Assembly (NCBI GenBank): GCA_903894295.1
Contig: CAITPI010000087.1
Coordinates: 16,601 to 80,600 of the forward strand
Length of the DNA: 64,000 nt
Origin: an uncultured Acidimicrobiaceae bacterium
Lineage (GTDB): Bacteria; Actinomycetota; Acidimicrobiia; Acidimicrobiales; RAAP-2
Direction of reading: 5' to 3'
Notes under the pieces: generated by a model
Databases searched by the model: none
What the model saw: only the letters and a program-made list of their open reading frames with translations
What the model was told of the DNA's origin: nothing
Shown: positions 16,984 to 28,454 of the stretch, piece after piece
Layout: each line of letters opens with the position of its first letter
Numbering within the stretch: the stretch's first letter is position 1
Program-made: the position numbers and the translations under genes

Positions 16984-18270
16984 TCAGGCGGCCGGCGTGG
17001 GCTCGATGCGGCAGATGTTGACCATGCTGCACAGGTAGGCGTCGCCGGAGAAGCCAAGGGTGGGGAAGACCGGCGACTGGAAGAGGCTGCCCGAAGGGGC
17101 CCGGGCCAGTTCGGCACCGGTGGCGATGTCGAGGATGACGACCTCCTCGGCCATGGCTTCGGCGTCGTGATCCTCGGAGAGCACCTGGCCGGACTCCGGG
17201 AAGAGCAGCAGGTGGGCGGCGTGGTTCTGCTCCCGGGTCCATCGCAGGCTGAGCGATCCGTCCCCGGCGATGTCGAAGGCCGACATGATGCCGTTTCCGC
17301 TGTCGTAGGCGACGGCGATGCGACGCCGGGGATCGACCAGCGGGGGATTGGCGATCAGTCCGTTCGCCCGGCCGCAGACCTCGGTCAGCGTCACCCCGGC
17401 CGTCTCGAGGTCGACCCGGACCAGATGAAGGGGGGCCGTCGAGACTCCGTGACCGCGCATGGAGCCGGTGTAGGCGTGGCTTCCGTCCCCGTTGTCGAGG
17501 AACCAGGCGGCACCGAGGGCCAGCGTGCAGTCCCAGCCGTAGGTCTGGCCTTCCATGGTCCGGTAGGGCGCAACGAAGGTCCTGTCCTCGGTGAGGTTCT
17601 GTCCGTCCCAGTGAACCTTCAGCAAACTGGTGTCACCGACCACATAGAGATCGTTGTCGAGGGCGGAGAGACGGGCGATGGACGGCTCGGAGAGGGTGCA
17701 GCGGGCCACGATCTCCAGGGTGTCGGGCTCGAGGACGACCAGCTCGCACGGCTCGCGGTCGGCTTCGGGAACGATGAGGTCGGGCCGGGATCCGGCAAAG
17801 TCCTTGGTGACCAGGTGCCCATCGTCCAGAATGACCAGACCGTTGTACGGCCGGTTGCGGGGGAGCCGGGTGGTGGCGCTGACACCAAGGTCCACTTCCA
17901 GACGGTGGGCGTGGTTGTTGGCCACGACGTAGAGCGAGCCGTTGGCGTGGGCGGCGATCGAACCGGGCCAGTTCGGACCGGTCGGCAGGTGCACCGAGGT
18001 GGCCAGTGGTTCGAGGCTGACCGGATCGATGCGCTCCACATAGGGGATGGGACCGGCCGGGTCGGGAGTGGTCAGGAGAAGGAAGAGCTCTCCCTCGTCC
18101 CGGGTGACGGCCATTTGGGCCACCGGGGCGAACCGGGGGGTGACGGTGATCCCGCCTCCGGGAGGAACGGCGAAGGTGGTTGCGTCCCGGTCGGATTCCA
18201 TGGTGGCGAACTGGGGCCGGGACGCCCCGCCGTCCTCGCCCGGCCAGGGTCCGGGCCGGTAGGAAGCCAT
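16984..18270 (-). CDS. predicted beta-propeller protein, partner of the sulfatase
   Basis: 428 aa from ATG 18270, which shares its A with the TGA stop of the sulfatase, so the two are translationally coupled. The sequence is a series of strand-rich segments with Asp/Gly turns (ERIDPVSLEPL, LEVDLGV, VVLEPDTLEI, VVILDIATG), as in WD40/YVTN-like propellers. No signal peptide is seen at this start. Function unknown; coupling suggests that it acts on, binds, or reports the same substrate as the sulfatase. Confidence 0.6.
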   Translation of the reverse strand: MASYRPGPWPGEDGGASRPQFATMESDRDATTFAVPPGGGITVTPRFAPVAQMAVTRDEGELFLLLTTPDPAGPIPYVERIDPVSLEPLATSVHLPTGPNWPGSIAAHANGSLYVVANNHAHRLEVDLGVSATTRLPRNRPYNGLVILDDGHLVTKDFAGSRPDLIVPEADREPCELVVLEPDTLEIVARCTLSEPSIARLSALDNDLYVVGDTSLLKVHWDGQNLTEDRTFVAPYRTMEGQTYGWDCTLALGAAWFLDNGDGSHAYTGSMRGHGVSTAPLHLVRVDLETAGVTLTEVCGRANGLIANPPLVDPRRRIAVAYDSGNGIMSAFDIAGDGSLSLRWTREQNHAAHLLLFPESGQVLSEDHDAEAMAEEVVILDIATGAELARAPSGSLFQSPVFPTLGFSGDAYLCSMVNICRIEPTPAA

Positions 18271-19814
18271 CAGACCGGAGCCTCGACCGCCAGGCGCTCG
18301 GCCCGGGTCGGTGGCTGGGAGGCCCACAGGTCGTCGACGAGGTCGTCACGAATGGCCCGAAGCGACGGGTCATCCCACCGGTTGTGCTGCTGGAGCGGGT
18401 CGTTCACCAGGTCGTAGAGCTCGCCCTCGGTTCCGTCGTGGCTGGTGCCGGGCCGGTAGGCGGTGGCCACCCAGGTGTCGCGCATGATGGTGCGCACGTG
18501 TACCTCGACGCCGAAGAGGTCGCTGTCCCACTCGGTCAACACCCGCTCGAAGCCCCGGGCATCGGCGTCCGAGTCGTCGACCGGAAGGGCCTGGCCCTGC
18601 ATCCACCCGGGGGTGGGCAGACCGGCGATGGCGCAGAAGGTCGGTGCCAGGTCGACGAGGCCCACCGGACGGGTGACGACCGAGGAGGTGGCCTGGCTCG
18701 ACGGAGCCGGACGCCAGATGAGCGGGAGCCGCATCAGGCCGTCCACGTGGTAGGGACCCTTGAAGAGCAAGCCGAAATCTCCCTGGAGCTCGCCGTGGTC
18801 GGTGGTGAAGAGCACGTCGACATCGTCGTTCCAGCCCCGTTCGGTGATCCGGCCCATGACCCGTCCGATGGCCTCGTCGATCAGTTCCACCTCGACCGCG
18901 TTGCGGGCATTGACTTCGCGGACCTGGTCGGCGGTCAAGGTGGCCGGGACCCACTCGGCCGGCGCTTCGTAGTTGGAAACCAGTTCGCCGTCGTACCAGG
19001 CCCGCCAGTGGCGCGGCTTCTCGTCCAGAATGGCTTCCCGGCGGGCGGCGTCCTCGACGTAGCCCGCCGGCAGGGGCACCTCGCGCCAGTCCACCCGGTG
19101 CATCTCGGATTCCGGCGGATCCCAGGGGTGGTGAGGGTCGGGGAAGCTCATCCAGCAGAACCAGTCGGCGTCGGGATCCAGGGAGTCGAGCCAGGCGATG
19201 GTGCGGTCAGCCACCCAGTCGGTGTGGTAGATCCCCCGCTCGATCGGATTGATCTTGACCTGGGGCGCGCCCGAGTAGCCGCCGGACTCGGCATTCACCT
19301 GCAGCTTCATGTCGATGGCCGAGTAGTACTGGCCGATCGCCTCGGGGTGTTCGGCCAGCAGCCACTTGGCGTAGTGAAAGGGTCCGACCCCTCCGTGGGC
19401 GGCAAACTCCATGTGCTCGAAACCGCGGTGGGAACCGCCGGTGGGAACGGTGCCGGACTGGGAAAGGGCGTTGTCCGGGAAGCGCAGGAAGGGATCGAGG
19501 AACGGCTCGAAATGGGACTTGCCCACAAGTGCGGTGTGGTAGCCGGCGTCGTGCAGCACCGCTGCCACCGACGGGGCGTCGGCTGGAAGTGGCACCCCGT
19601 TCATCCAGACCCCGTGGGTGGAGGGATGCTGGCCGGTGAGGATCGTGGAGCGCGACGGCATGCACACCACCGACTGGGGGTGGGCCCGCTCGAACCGGAT
19701 GCCGTTCTTGGCCAGGGCGTCGATGGCGGGTGTGCGCGACAGCACCCCTCCGTTGCACGCCAGGGTGTCGTAGCGCTGTTGGTCGGTGGTGATCAGCAGG
19801 ATCTTGCGGCCCAT
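18270..19814 (-). CDS. sulfatase (arylsulfatase/phosphonate hydrolase superfamily)
   Basis: 514 aa. The formylglycine signature C51-M-P-S-R55 is within VVCMPSRSTILTGQHPSTHG, so activity needs a formylglycine-generating enzyme. Metal ligands: Asp11 (TTDQQRYD) and the late DHGE motif (TTDHGELQGD). No signal peptide, so probably cytoplasmic. The SD AAAGGA precedes ATG 19814. Related enzymes hydrolyse sulfate esters, choline sulfate or phosphonates; the substrate is not evident. The FGE-like gene in the window (egtB) is an ergothioneine enzyme and is not a convincing activator. Confidence 0.88.
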   Translation of the reverse strand: MGRKILLITTDQQRYDTLACNGGVLSRTPAIDALAKNGIRFERAHPQSVVCMPSRSTILTGQHPSTHGVWMNGVPLPADAPSVAAVLHDAGYHTALVGKSHFEPFLDPFLRFPDNALSQSGTVPTGGSHRGFEHMEFAAHGGVGPFHYAKWLLAEHPEAIGQYYSAIDMKLQVNAESGGYSGAPQVKINPIERGIYHTDWVADRTIAWLDSLDPDADWFCWMSFPDPHHPWDPPESEMHRVDWREVPLPAGYVEDAARREAILDEKPRHWRAWYDGELVSNYEAPAEWVPATLTADQVREVNARNAVEVELIDEAIGRVMGRITERGWNDDVDVLFTTDHGELQGDFGLLFKGPYHVDGLMRLPLIWRPAPSSQATSSVVTRPVGLVDLAPTFCAIAGLPTPGWMQGQALPVDDSDADARGFERVLTEWDSDLFGVEVHVRTIMRDTWVATAYRPGTSHDGTEGELYDLVNDPLQQHNRWDDPSLRAIRDDLVDDLWASQPPTRAERLAVEAPV

Positions 19815-19971
19815 GGGGGTCCTTTCGTCGGAACTCCGGCGATGGCCGGTTCGAAGTGATGGTGGTCGACCGTTCGGTGGTGGGCCGAAGGGCGGATGTC
19901 AGGGATGGAGATCTCGTCGGTGGGAACTGGATCGTGGGCCGAGGGCAACCCGACGACCCGGTGCATCCGGG

Positions 19972-20400
19972 TCAGGTGGCCAGGGTGTTCTCCCGGGACT
20001 CGGTCAGGCCAAGGAGGCCGGGCAGGCTGTGGAGTCCGGCCCGGGCGGCCCCACCGATGATGAGAGCCATGACCGCCGGGGCGGCATCGGTGCTGTAGAC
20101 GACGTAGGACGAAGAGTCGCCGAGGTCGTGGACGTCGATGGTTCCGAGATGCTCCTCGAACAGGGGGGAGGTGACCCGGTACTGGAAACGGTGGTTCGAG
20201 TTGTCCACGGTGAGGATCTCCTCGGGCATCGGAATCCCGGACCCGGTGACGATGGTCCTCGAGGAGCCTTCGACGACACACGAGGCCACACCGGGGAACC
20301 ACTCGGCCAGGCGGGTCGGGTCTCCGACGAGCTCCCAGACGACATCGGGTGGGCAGTCAAGGCGGATGGCATGGCGCACGCTGCCCCGACGCAGACTCAT
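19972..20400 (-). CDS. SRPBCC-domain protein
   Basis: 142 aa from ATG 20400. The start VRHAIRLDCPPDVVWELVGDPTRLAEWFP is the common N-terminal pattern of the START/polyketide-cyclase-like lipid-binding fold, and the spacing of the later strands agrees. Ligand unknown. It lies upstream of, and on the same strand as, the sulfatase, separated by 157 bases with no obvious feature, so co-transcription is possible but unproven. Confidence 0.7.
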   Translation of the reverse strand: MSLRRGSVRHAIRLDCPPDVVWELVGDPTRLAEWFPGVASCVVEGSSRTIVTGSGIPMPEEILTVDNSNHRFQYRVTSPLFEEHLGTIDVHDLGDSSSYVVYSTDAAPAVMALIIGGAARAGLHSLPGLLGLTESRENTLAT

Positions 20401-20784
20401 GACCGGGGCTCCCGGACGGGGCCCGGCTGGCGATCGGGGTTCGCAGGTTGTCGTTTCGTCACGATGTCTCCGTCCGGGCCTTTCTGGCCCTGGTGGCTGG
20501 TGGCTGGTGGCTGGTGGATGGTGGCTGGTGGTGGCTCTGGCGATGTGCACCGGTGGCCATCCGGATTCCGAGGCAGGGCGGAACGCCCGGAAACGGCCCG
20601 GTGCGGGACCCGGTCTCCCGGTGGCCGTCGGCGTACTCCGGCGGACAACTCTTGACACTACTACTGACAAGTGTTTCAGTGGCAGGCATCGGACCCGACG
20701 GTGGGGTCACCGACCGGAGTGGTTTTGCCCCGGGCCGGCGGAACTCCCGACCGCCGGCTGAACAGGACGGATGGTTCCCAGCCC
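20401..20784. other. 384-base divergent intergenic region
   Basis: No credible gene. It holds a low-complexity stretch of TGGTGGC/TGGTGGA units (20491-20535) and, at 20652-20657, a perfect TTGACA without a convincing -10 at 16-18 bases. ACACT (20655-20659) and AGTGT (20670-20674) form a short inverted repeat over the same spot, which could be an operator. Probably the promoter region for the two diverging genes. Confidence 0.5.
20491..20535 (+). repeat. low-complexity GGTGGCT tandem repeat
   Basis: Six or so 7-base units of TGGTGGC with variants (TGGTGGA, extra TGG). Noncoding, G-rich, and the kind of repeat that slips. Confidence 0.8.
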
Positions 20785-21354
20785 ATGAGCGACAGCCTGC
20801 TTCTCGACAGCCTCCAGCGCCGAATGAAAGCGCTGTTCTCGTTGTACTACGACGCCCTCGACACGATGGAGTTGGAGCACGTCAACCATTTCGAACGCGA
20901 GGGCGTGCTCCCCATCGCCTTCAGCCTGTTCCACATCACGATGATGATCGACGAGTCGTTCATGATGCTGACCGGCCAGATGCCGGTGTGGAACGACGAG
21001 TGGGAGGCCCGGGTCCAGCCGGCCATTGCCAACCACGGCAAGGCCAAGACGGTCGACGAGATGATCCATCAACGGATCGGCAACTACGACGAGTTCAAGC
21101 GGTATCTGCGGGAGGTCTTCTCGCGGGTGGAGGAGTGGCTGACCACCCTGGGCGACGAGGACATCCGGCGGGTCGTGATCGCCAGGCCGCTGCCCGACGT
21201 GGTGGCGTCGACCTTCTCGGCCCGGGTCGCCGGTCCCGAGGGGATCACCGTTCTCGACGGCATCGAGTGCTGGATGTACCAGCACGGCCTCCGTCACATG
21301 GGCGAGATCGAGTTGGCCCGGGGTCTGGTGGGCCTGCAGGGGATGACCTCCTGA
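20785..21354 (+). CDS. DinB-like four-helix protein
   Basis: 189 aa from ATG 20785. Three candidate metal ligands, His50 (LFHITMMIDE), His167 and His171 (QHGLRHMGEI), have the spacing of the DinB/YfiT superfamily. Those proteins are often thiol-dependent S-transferases (mycothiol or bacillithiol) or of unknown function. The frame is open upstream, but that part lacks homology-like character. Annotation is by motif only. Confidence 0.6.
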   Translation: MSDSLLLDSLQRRMKALFSLYYDALDTMELEHVNHFEREGVLPIAFSLFHITMMIDESFMMLTGQMPVWNDEWEARVQPAIANHGKAKTVDEMIHQRIGNYDEFKRYLREVFSRVEEWLTTLGDEDIRRVVIARPLPDVVASTFSARVAGPEGITVLDGIECWMYQHGLRHMGEIELARGLVGLQGMTS

Positions 21355-21558
21355 GCGCCTGGAAGAGGATCCGGGGTCCCCTGGGCCAGATCGCGCTGGT
21401 CAAAATCTGATATCGGTAGTAACGTTTGAGTTGAAGTGGATCTGACGTCCGGGCGGTGGGAGAGGTAGTTCCTTCCGGACCCGGTGATCCGGTTTCGTGT
21501 TTGGGCATTGTGATCAAGGGTCGGCTGAACCGGCCCAGTCAATGAGGAGCGGGCAGAG

Positions 21559-21951
21559 ATGGCAACTTGGGTCATGTGGTTGAAGAAGATGGCAGTCGCC
21601 TCGGTGGCGGTAGGAACCCTCACCATGGGTACGGCCGGCGTTGCCGGTGCGGCCCATGCCGCCAAACCCTACGGCCGGGAGACCAAGGTCTTCTCGTGCA
21701 AGCAGGTTTCGGCCCAGCTCGGTCGTCAGGGACGCAATCTGGCCACCATTGACAAGCACATCGCCGCCTTCACGGTCAAGGAGACCCAGGCCACAGCGGC
21801 GAACAACACGGCCCGGGCCAAGTTCTGGGGGCACCTGATCACAAAGTCCCAAGCCCGTGAGGCCAAGATCAAGGCGAACAGCAAGTACGCGGCCCGCATG
21901 GCCAAGTTGGCTCAGCGCTACTCGCTCAAGTGCCCCGGAGTGGGTGCCTGA
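21559..21951 (+). CDS. small secreted protein
   Basis: 130 aa. A signal peptide is clear: WLKKMAVASVAVGTLTMGTAG then AHAA, cleavage probably after residue 34 or 35. The mature part is about 95 aa, rich in Lys/Ala/Gln and predicted helical, with two cysteines (47 and 125) that could form a disulfide linking its ends. SD GAGGAG at 21545-21550, 8 bases before ATG. No family recognised. Confidence 0.7.
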   Translation: MATWVMWLKKMAVASVAVGTLTMGTAGVAGAAHAAKPYGRETKVFSCKQVSAQLGRQGRNLATIDKHIAAFTVKETQATAANNTARAKFWGHLITKSQAREAKIKANSKYAARMAKLAQRYSLKCPGVGA

Positions 21952-22112
21952 TCCACCCGCACCGACGTTGCCGAACCGTAAGGCCGGCAACCGTCCGTCC
22001 GTCCTGCGGCTCGGTTTGGCGGTTTCCACTTGGGCGGATTCCAACTGGGGGTTCTTCCGTGCCGGAACGGCGGGATGATCGCCGTCAGGAGTTTCCTGTG
22101 CCCTGCTGATTG

Positions 22113-22143
22113 CCTCTCCTCTTGACGACGTCAAGGGAAGAGG
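22113..22143. terminator. hairpin between convergent genes
   Basis: Arms 22113-22126 and 22130-22143 around the loop GAC pair over 14 positions with one mismatch and one G-T. The inner stem is CTTGAC/GTCAAG. It lies between the secreted-protein gene and the polyprenyl synthase, which converge. No T-tract. Confidence 0.6.
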
Positions 22144-22183
22144 ACCGGGTTGACGGGCTTCGCGTCTGCGCCTTGCGGTATGG

Positions 22184-23161
22184 CTAGAGCGACGGAAGGG
22201 TGTCTACAAAGCCCCTGGTCAGGTTTTCGAGACTTTCCCTGGTGGGCCCGACGGTGGCGACTTCGAGGGCCAGACGGGCCTCGTCGGCGTACTTCCGGGC
22301 CAGGGCCACCGACTCCCCGATGGCTGCGGGGTTGTTGACGATCTCCCGGGCCTTCTCCCGTTCCGGTTCGTCAAGGGGTCGACCGAGCAGGACCCGCAGT
22401 TCCCGGCCCCGCTCGGGGTCGCGCAAGGTGGAAAGAGCCGGGAGGGTGTAGATGCCTTCGGCCAGATCCTGCCCCGGCGGCTTGCCGAGCAGTTCTTCGG
22501 TGCCGATGACGTCCAGAATGTCGTCACGGATCTGGAAGATCATGCCAAAGGCCCGGCCGAAGTCCGTGAAGGCGTCGACCTGTGGCCGCCCCAGACCGGC
22601 GGTGAGGGCGCCGATCCGGGCCGAAGTGGCCATGAGGGCGGCCGTCTTTCCCGAGATGGCGGCCAAATACTGCTCCTCGGTGCGACCAGCGTGGAAGGCC
22701 GTGTGGACTTCGGCAACCTGACCCCGGCACAGATCGGCCAACGTGGAGGCCAGCAGTTGGGCGATCTCGGTGCCCAGGCCGGCGGCGATCTCGGCCGAAC
22801 GGGCGAGGAGGAAGTCGCCGGCCACGATGGCCACCAGGTTGCCGAACCGGGCGTTCACGCTCTCCACATTCCGGCGCATGGTTGCTTCATCCATGACGTC
22901 GTCGTGGTAGAGCGAGGCGAGGTGGACCAGTTCGACGGCCACCCCACCGAGGAGGTCCTCCCGGGTGGCCGTGGCTCCTTCCGAGGAGGCGGCCGCAAGG
23001 GCGAGGACCGGACGGATGCGCTTGCCACCGGCGGCCAGCAGATGGGTGGTGACCTCGTCCAGAAACGGGTCACCGGTCACCACGGACTCCACGAGCAAAG
23101 GCTCGAGCAGACCCAGTTGTCCGGTAATGGAGGGCAGTCCCAACAGTTCGATCACGTTCAC
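22184..23161 (-). CDS. polyprenyl diphosphate synthase
   Basis: 325 aa trans-isoprenyl synthase. First Asp-rich motif DDVMDEATMRR (HDDVMD) and second DDILD are both intact, with GGKRIRP near the N-terminus and GKTAALMATSA in the middle. It elongates FPP or GGPP with IPP. Members of this size usually make the menaquinone side chain, which would fit the oxidase further right, but chain length cannot be read from sequence by eye. GTG start, no SD; a TATCGT hexamer 9 bases upstream may be a -10. Confidence 0.9.
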   Translation of the reverse strand: MNVIELLGLPSITGQLGLLEPLLVESVVTGDPFLDEVTTHLLAAGGKRIRPVLALAAASSEGATATREDLLGGVAVELVHLASLYHDDVMDEATMRRNVESVNARFGNLVAIVAGDFLLARSAEIAAGLGTEIAQLLASTLADLCRGQVAEVHTAFHAGRTEEQYLAAISGKTAALMATSARIGALTAGLGRPQVDAFTDFGRAFGMIFQIRDDILDVIGTEELLGKPPGQDLAEGIYTLPALSTLRDPERGRELRVLLGRPLDEPEREKAREIVNNPAAIGESVALARKYADEARLALEVATVGPTRESLENLTRGFVDTLPSL

Positions 23162-23359
23162 TGACTACAGACGATAGGCGAGGATGCCGATAGATCAGAC
23201 AAGAGTGTGGCGGTGGCGGGATGAAGGGGCGCCACGACTCGCCGGAGGCGTCATGGGGGCGTAACTTCGTCAGTCAGTGCAATGCGGTCTGCGGGTGCGG
23301 CGAAGGCCTTGACCTGTAGACTGGGAGTTCAGTTACGGACCGCGGATGGAGGCGGTGGA

Positions 23360-25915
<2,556 letters not shown>

Positions 25916-25944
25916 ACCGGAGCCGGGAACACCGGAGTTGCCTC

Positions 25945-25979
25945 CGACACGACCCACCGGAATCCGGTGGGTCGTGTCG
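25945..25979 (+). terminator. strong hairpin after clpC
   Basis: Perfect 16-bp stem: 25945-25960 (CGACACGACCCACCGG) with 25964-25979, loop AAT. Lies 30 bases after the clpC stop. No T-tract follows, as is common in high-GC actinobacteria. Confidence 0.75.
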
Positions 25980-26052
25980 CGTCCCGAGGTCGACCGGGCA
26001 GCCGCGAAGGGAAACAAGGTGGCCGATGGCTGCAGGCGACACAGCCAGTCCC

Positions 26053-26058
26053 TAGCAT
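26053..26058 (+). promoter_or_regulatory. -10 element of a leaderless promoter (radA)
   Basis: TAGCAT, then 6 bases, then ATG 26065. It lies just after the clpC terminator, so radA needs its own promoter. No SD. Confidence 0.55.
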
Positions 26059-26064
26059 CGGTCC

Positions 26065-27474
26065 ATGGCCAGATCCACCATGCACCATCGCTGCCTTGAT
26101 TGTGGCGCCACGACGATCCGGTGGGCCGGACGTTGCCCGACCTGTGGCGAGTGGAACACGCTGGTCGAAGAGGACATTCTCGATCCGTTGGTCAAGGCGG
26201 TGGACGCCCTGGATCTCCGGGCAGAGGCCATTCAGCTGGCGTCGGTCGACGTCTCGGAAGCGGCCGCCGTTGCCACCGGGGTCGGCGAGTTCGACCGGGT
26301 GCTGTCGGGAGGACTCGTTCCCGGATCGGTGACCTTGCTCGGCGGTGAGCCCGGCATCGGAAAGTCAACCTTGCTTCTGCAGGTTCTCGCCGCCCGGGCG
26401 GCCAAGGGACACAAGGTGCTCCTGGTCTCGGCCGAAGAGTCGGCCCACCAGGTCCGGCTCCGGGCCGAGCGGCTCGGTCCGATCCCTGACGGGTTGATGA
26501 TCCTGGGCACCACCGAGGTGCAGGCCGTCCTGGCCGTGGTGGAGGACACCCGGCCGGACCTGGTGGTGGTCGACTCCATACAGGCCGTCTCGGCCGGCCC
26601 GACGGGTCCCGGGGAGCGGCGCACCTCCGGGGTGCCCGGCAGCGTGACCCAGGTTCGCGAGAGCGCCGACCTGCTGGTGGGCATGGCGAAGTCCCGCCAG
26701 GTGGCCACGGTCCTGGTGGGGCACGTCACCAAGGACGGAGGTCTGGCCGGTCCCCGGGCCCTCGAGCACATGGTCGACACCGTGCTCTCGTTTGAAGGTG
26801 ACCGTCACCACTCGCTCCGCCTGTTGCTGGCGGTCAAACACCGCTTCGGGCCCACCGGCGAACTGGGTCTCTTCGAGATGGGTGACCAGGGACTGAACGC
26901 AGTGGTCGACCCGGGCCGTCTTCTGCTCGGCGACCGGTTGACCGGGGTGCCGGGCGGGGTGATCATGCCGGCCATGCAAGGCCGACGGACCCTGCTGGTG
27001 GAGTTGCAGGCGCTGGTGGCCCCCATGGCCCTGTCCCAGCCCAAGCGCTCCGTCGTGGGTCTGGACGCCAACCGCTTGGTGATGAGCCTCGCCGTGCTCG
27101 ACCGACATGCCCGGATGCCACTCGGAAACTCCGATGTCTTCGCATCGGTGGTCGGGGGGATCCGGGTCACCGAGCCGGCAGCCGATCTTGCCGTGATCAT
27201 GGCGGTGGTGTCGGCCAACCTCGGCCACCCCCTGCCCCCGGACCTTGCCGCCCTCGGCGAGGTCGGTCTGGCCGGCGAACTTCGCCAGGTGACCGGCATG
27301 CCCCGAAGGCTCGAGGAGTGCGCCCGGCTGGGCATCGGCCAGGTGGTGGTGCCCCGATCGACTCCTCCGGGACCGGACGAGGTCCAACTTCTCCGAGCCG
27401 AATCCGTGCCCGAGGCCCTCGCTCTCTGCTTCCCGGCTGACACACCGTGGAACGGTTCCCGCCCCTCTGCCTGA
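26065..27474 (+). CDS. radA: DNA repair protein RadA
   Basis: RecA-like branch-migration ATPase. 469 aa. N-terminal zinc finger with Cys10/13/24/27, Walker A GGEPGIGKST around residue 100, and the RadA-specific KNRFG motif present as KHRFG near base 26835. The C-terminal Lon-like domain includes the GGIRVTEPAADLAV stretch. In mycobacteria radA neighbours disA; here one gene lies between them. Confidence 0.95.
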   Translation: MARSTMHHRCLDCGATTIRWAGRCPTCGEWNTLVEEDILDPLVKAVDALDLRAEAIQLASVDVSEAAAVATGVGEFDRVLSGGLVPGSVTLLGGEPGIGKSTLLLQVLAARAAKGHKVLLVSAEESAHQVRLRAERLGPIPDGLMILGTTEVQAVLAVVEDTRPDLVVVDSIQAVSAGPTGPGERRTSGVPGSVTQVRESADLLVGMAKSRQVATVLVGHVTKDGGLAGPRALEHMVDTVLSFEGDRHHSLRLLLAVKHRFGPTGELGLFEMGDQGLNAVVDPGRLLLGDRLTGVPGGVIMPAMQGRRTLLVELQALVAPMALSQPKRSVVGLDANRLVMSLAVLDRHARMPLGNSDVFASVVGGIRVTEPAADLAVIMAVVSANLGHPLPPDLAALGEVGLAGELRQVTGMPRRLEECARLGIGQVVVPRSTPPGPDEVQLLRAESVPEALALCFPADTPWNGSRPSA

Positions 27475-27498
27475 TGCGCGGACCCACGGGCTGATCCG

Positions 27499-28398
27499 GT
27501 GGGACCGCGTGACGTGCTGCTTCTGACCGAGCCCAAGCATCCGCCCCGGAGCGGTCCGCCGTCGGCGTTCTACGAACCCGGCCGGGGCAATCTCCTGGCC
27601 GAGGCTCTACTGGCCCGGGGGCACCGGGTGGTGATGTGGTGGGACCACCCGGTCGGCCCGATGGTGCCCGCCGACCCCGGTGTGGTCGCCCTCCGGTCCT
27701 CCCACCCGGTCCAGTTGGCCCGGGCCGAGGTCTTCGCCCGGATGGGGGTGCCGGTGGTGAACGATCCGGTGGCCCATCGCCGGGCCCGGGACAAGCTCCA
27801 CCAGCACGAAGTTCTGGGGGCGGCCGGACTTCTGGTGCCCGAGACGACCGGGGTCGGGACGGCGACGGCCCGTTGGCACGGGAACGACCTGGTGGTCGTC
27901 AAACCCCGGGTCGGCACCTCGGGTCGGTCTGTGCGCCGGGGCCGGTGGGGCGTCATGGCCCCGGAGGTGGGACCGGACGATCTGGTGCAGCGCTTCGTTG
28001 ACGCCGAGGTCGAACTCCGGGCCACGGTCGTGAGGTCCCGGTACGGATCGGTGCCTTTGGTCAACTGGTCCCGTCGCCGGGCGGCCCCCGGCGACTTCCG
28101 GGCCAACCTGGCCCAGGGAGGAAGCATGGAGGAGTATGGACCGGTGGACCCGGCCGTCGACGAGGTGGCGGTGGCGGCGGTCGAGTTGCTCGGGCTGCAG
28201 GTGGGAGGCGTCGACGTGCTGTTGACCTCTTCGGGTCCGGTCATCCTGGAAGTGAACGCCGCCACCACCCTGCACGGTCCGACCCGGGTGGCGACCGAAC
28301 ACGTGGTGGCGGCGGTGTGCGACGTGTTGGTCGACGAGTCGACGCCACCCGGGCCGGGAAGCGGGCCGACTGCAGTGCTCGCACCGGGACATCCGTAA
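27499..28398 (+). CDS. ATP-grasp protein, RimK-like
   Basis: 299 aa. Features of ATP-grasp ligases: VVVKPRVGTSGRSV (glycine-rich loop), VQRFVDAEVELRATVV, and the Mg-binding end motif VILEVNAATTLHG. These enzymes join a carboxylate to an amine; the RimK group adds amino acids to proteins or small molecules. Substrate unknown. It lies 24 bases after radA and in front of disA, where the gene is not expected. GTG start, SD weak. Confidence 0.75.
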   Translation: MGPRDVLLLTEPKHPPRSGPPSAFYEPGRGNLLAEALLARGHRVVMWWDHPVGPMVPADPGVVALRSSHPVQLARAEVFARMGVPVVNDPVAHRRARDKLHQHEVLGAAGLLVPETTGVGTATARWHGNDLVVVKPRVGTSGRSVRRGRWGVMAPEVGPDDLVQRFVDAEVELRATVVRSRYGSVPLVNWSRRRAAPGDFRANLAQGGSMEEYGPVDPAVDEVAVAAVELLGLQVGGVDVLLTSSGPVILEVNAATTLHGPTRVATEHVVAAVCDVLVDESTPPGPGSGPTAVLAPGHP

Positions 28399-28442
28399 CG
28401 CACTCTTCACATGCCGCCCGACAGCACCGGGGTTTTGGGGGT

Positions 28443-28448
28443 TACCAT
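28443..28448 (+). promoter_or_regulatory. -10 element of a leaderless promoter (disA)
   Basis: TACCAT, then 6 bases, then GTG 28455. Confidence 0.5.
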
Positions 28449-28454
28449 GCCAAC

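Noticed and set aside
18180..19859. 559-codon plus-strand frame opposite the sulfatase
   Set aside because: Shadow frame. The minus strand has the intact CMPSR sulfatase signature and an SD.
20491..20535. CRISPR-like or regulatory array of GGTGGCT repeats
   Set aside because: Units are 7 bases without spacers, so this is simple low-complexity sequence.
20652..20680. TTGACA as a promoter for the DinB-like gene
   Set aside because: Perfect -35, but no acceptable -10 at 16-18 bases on either strand. Left as an unassigned element.
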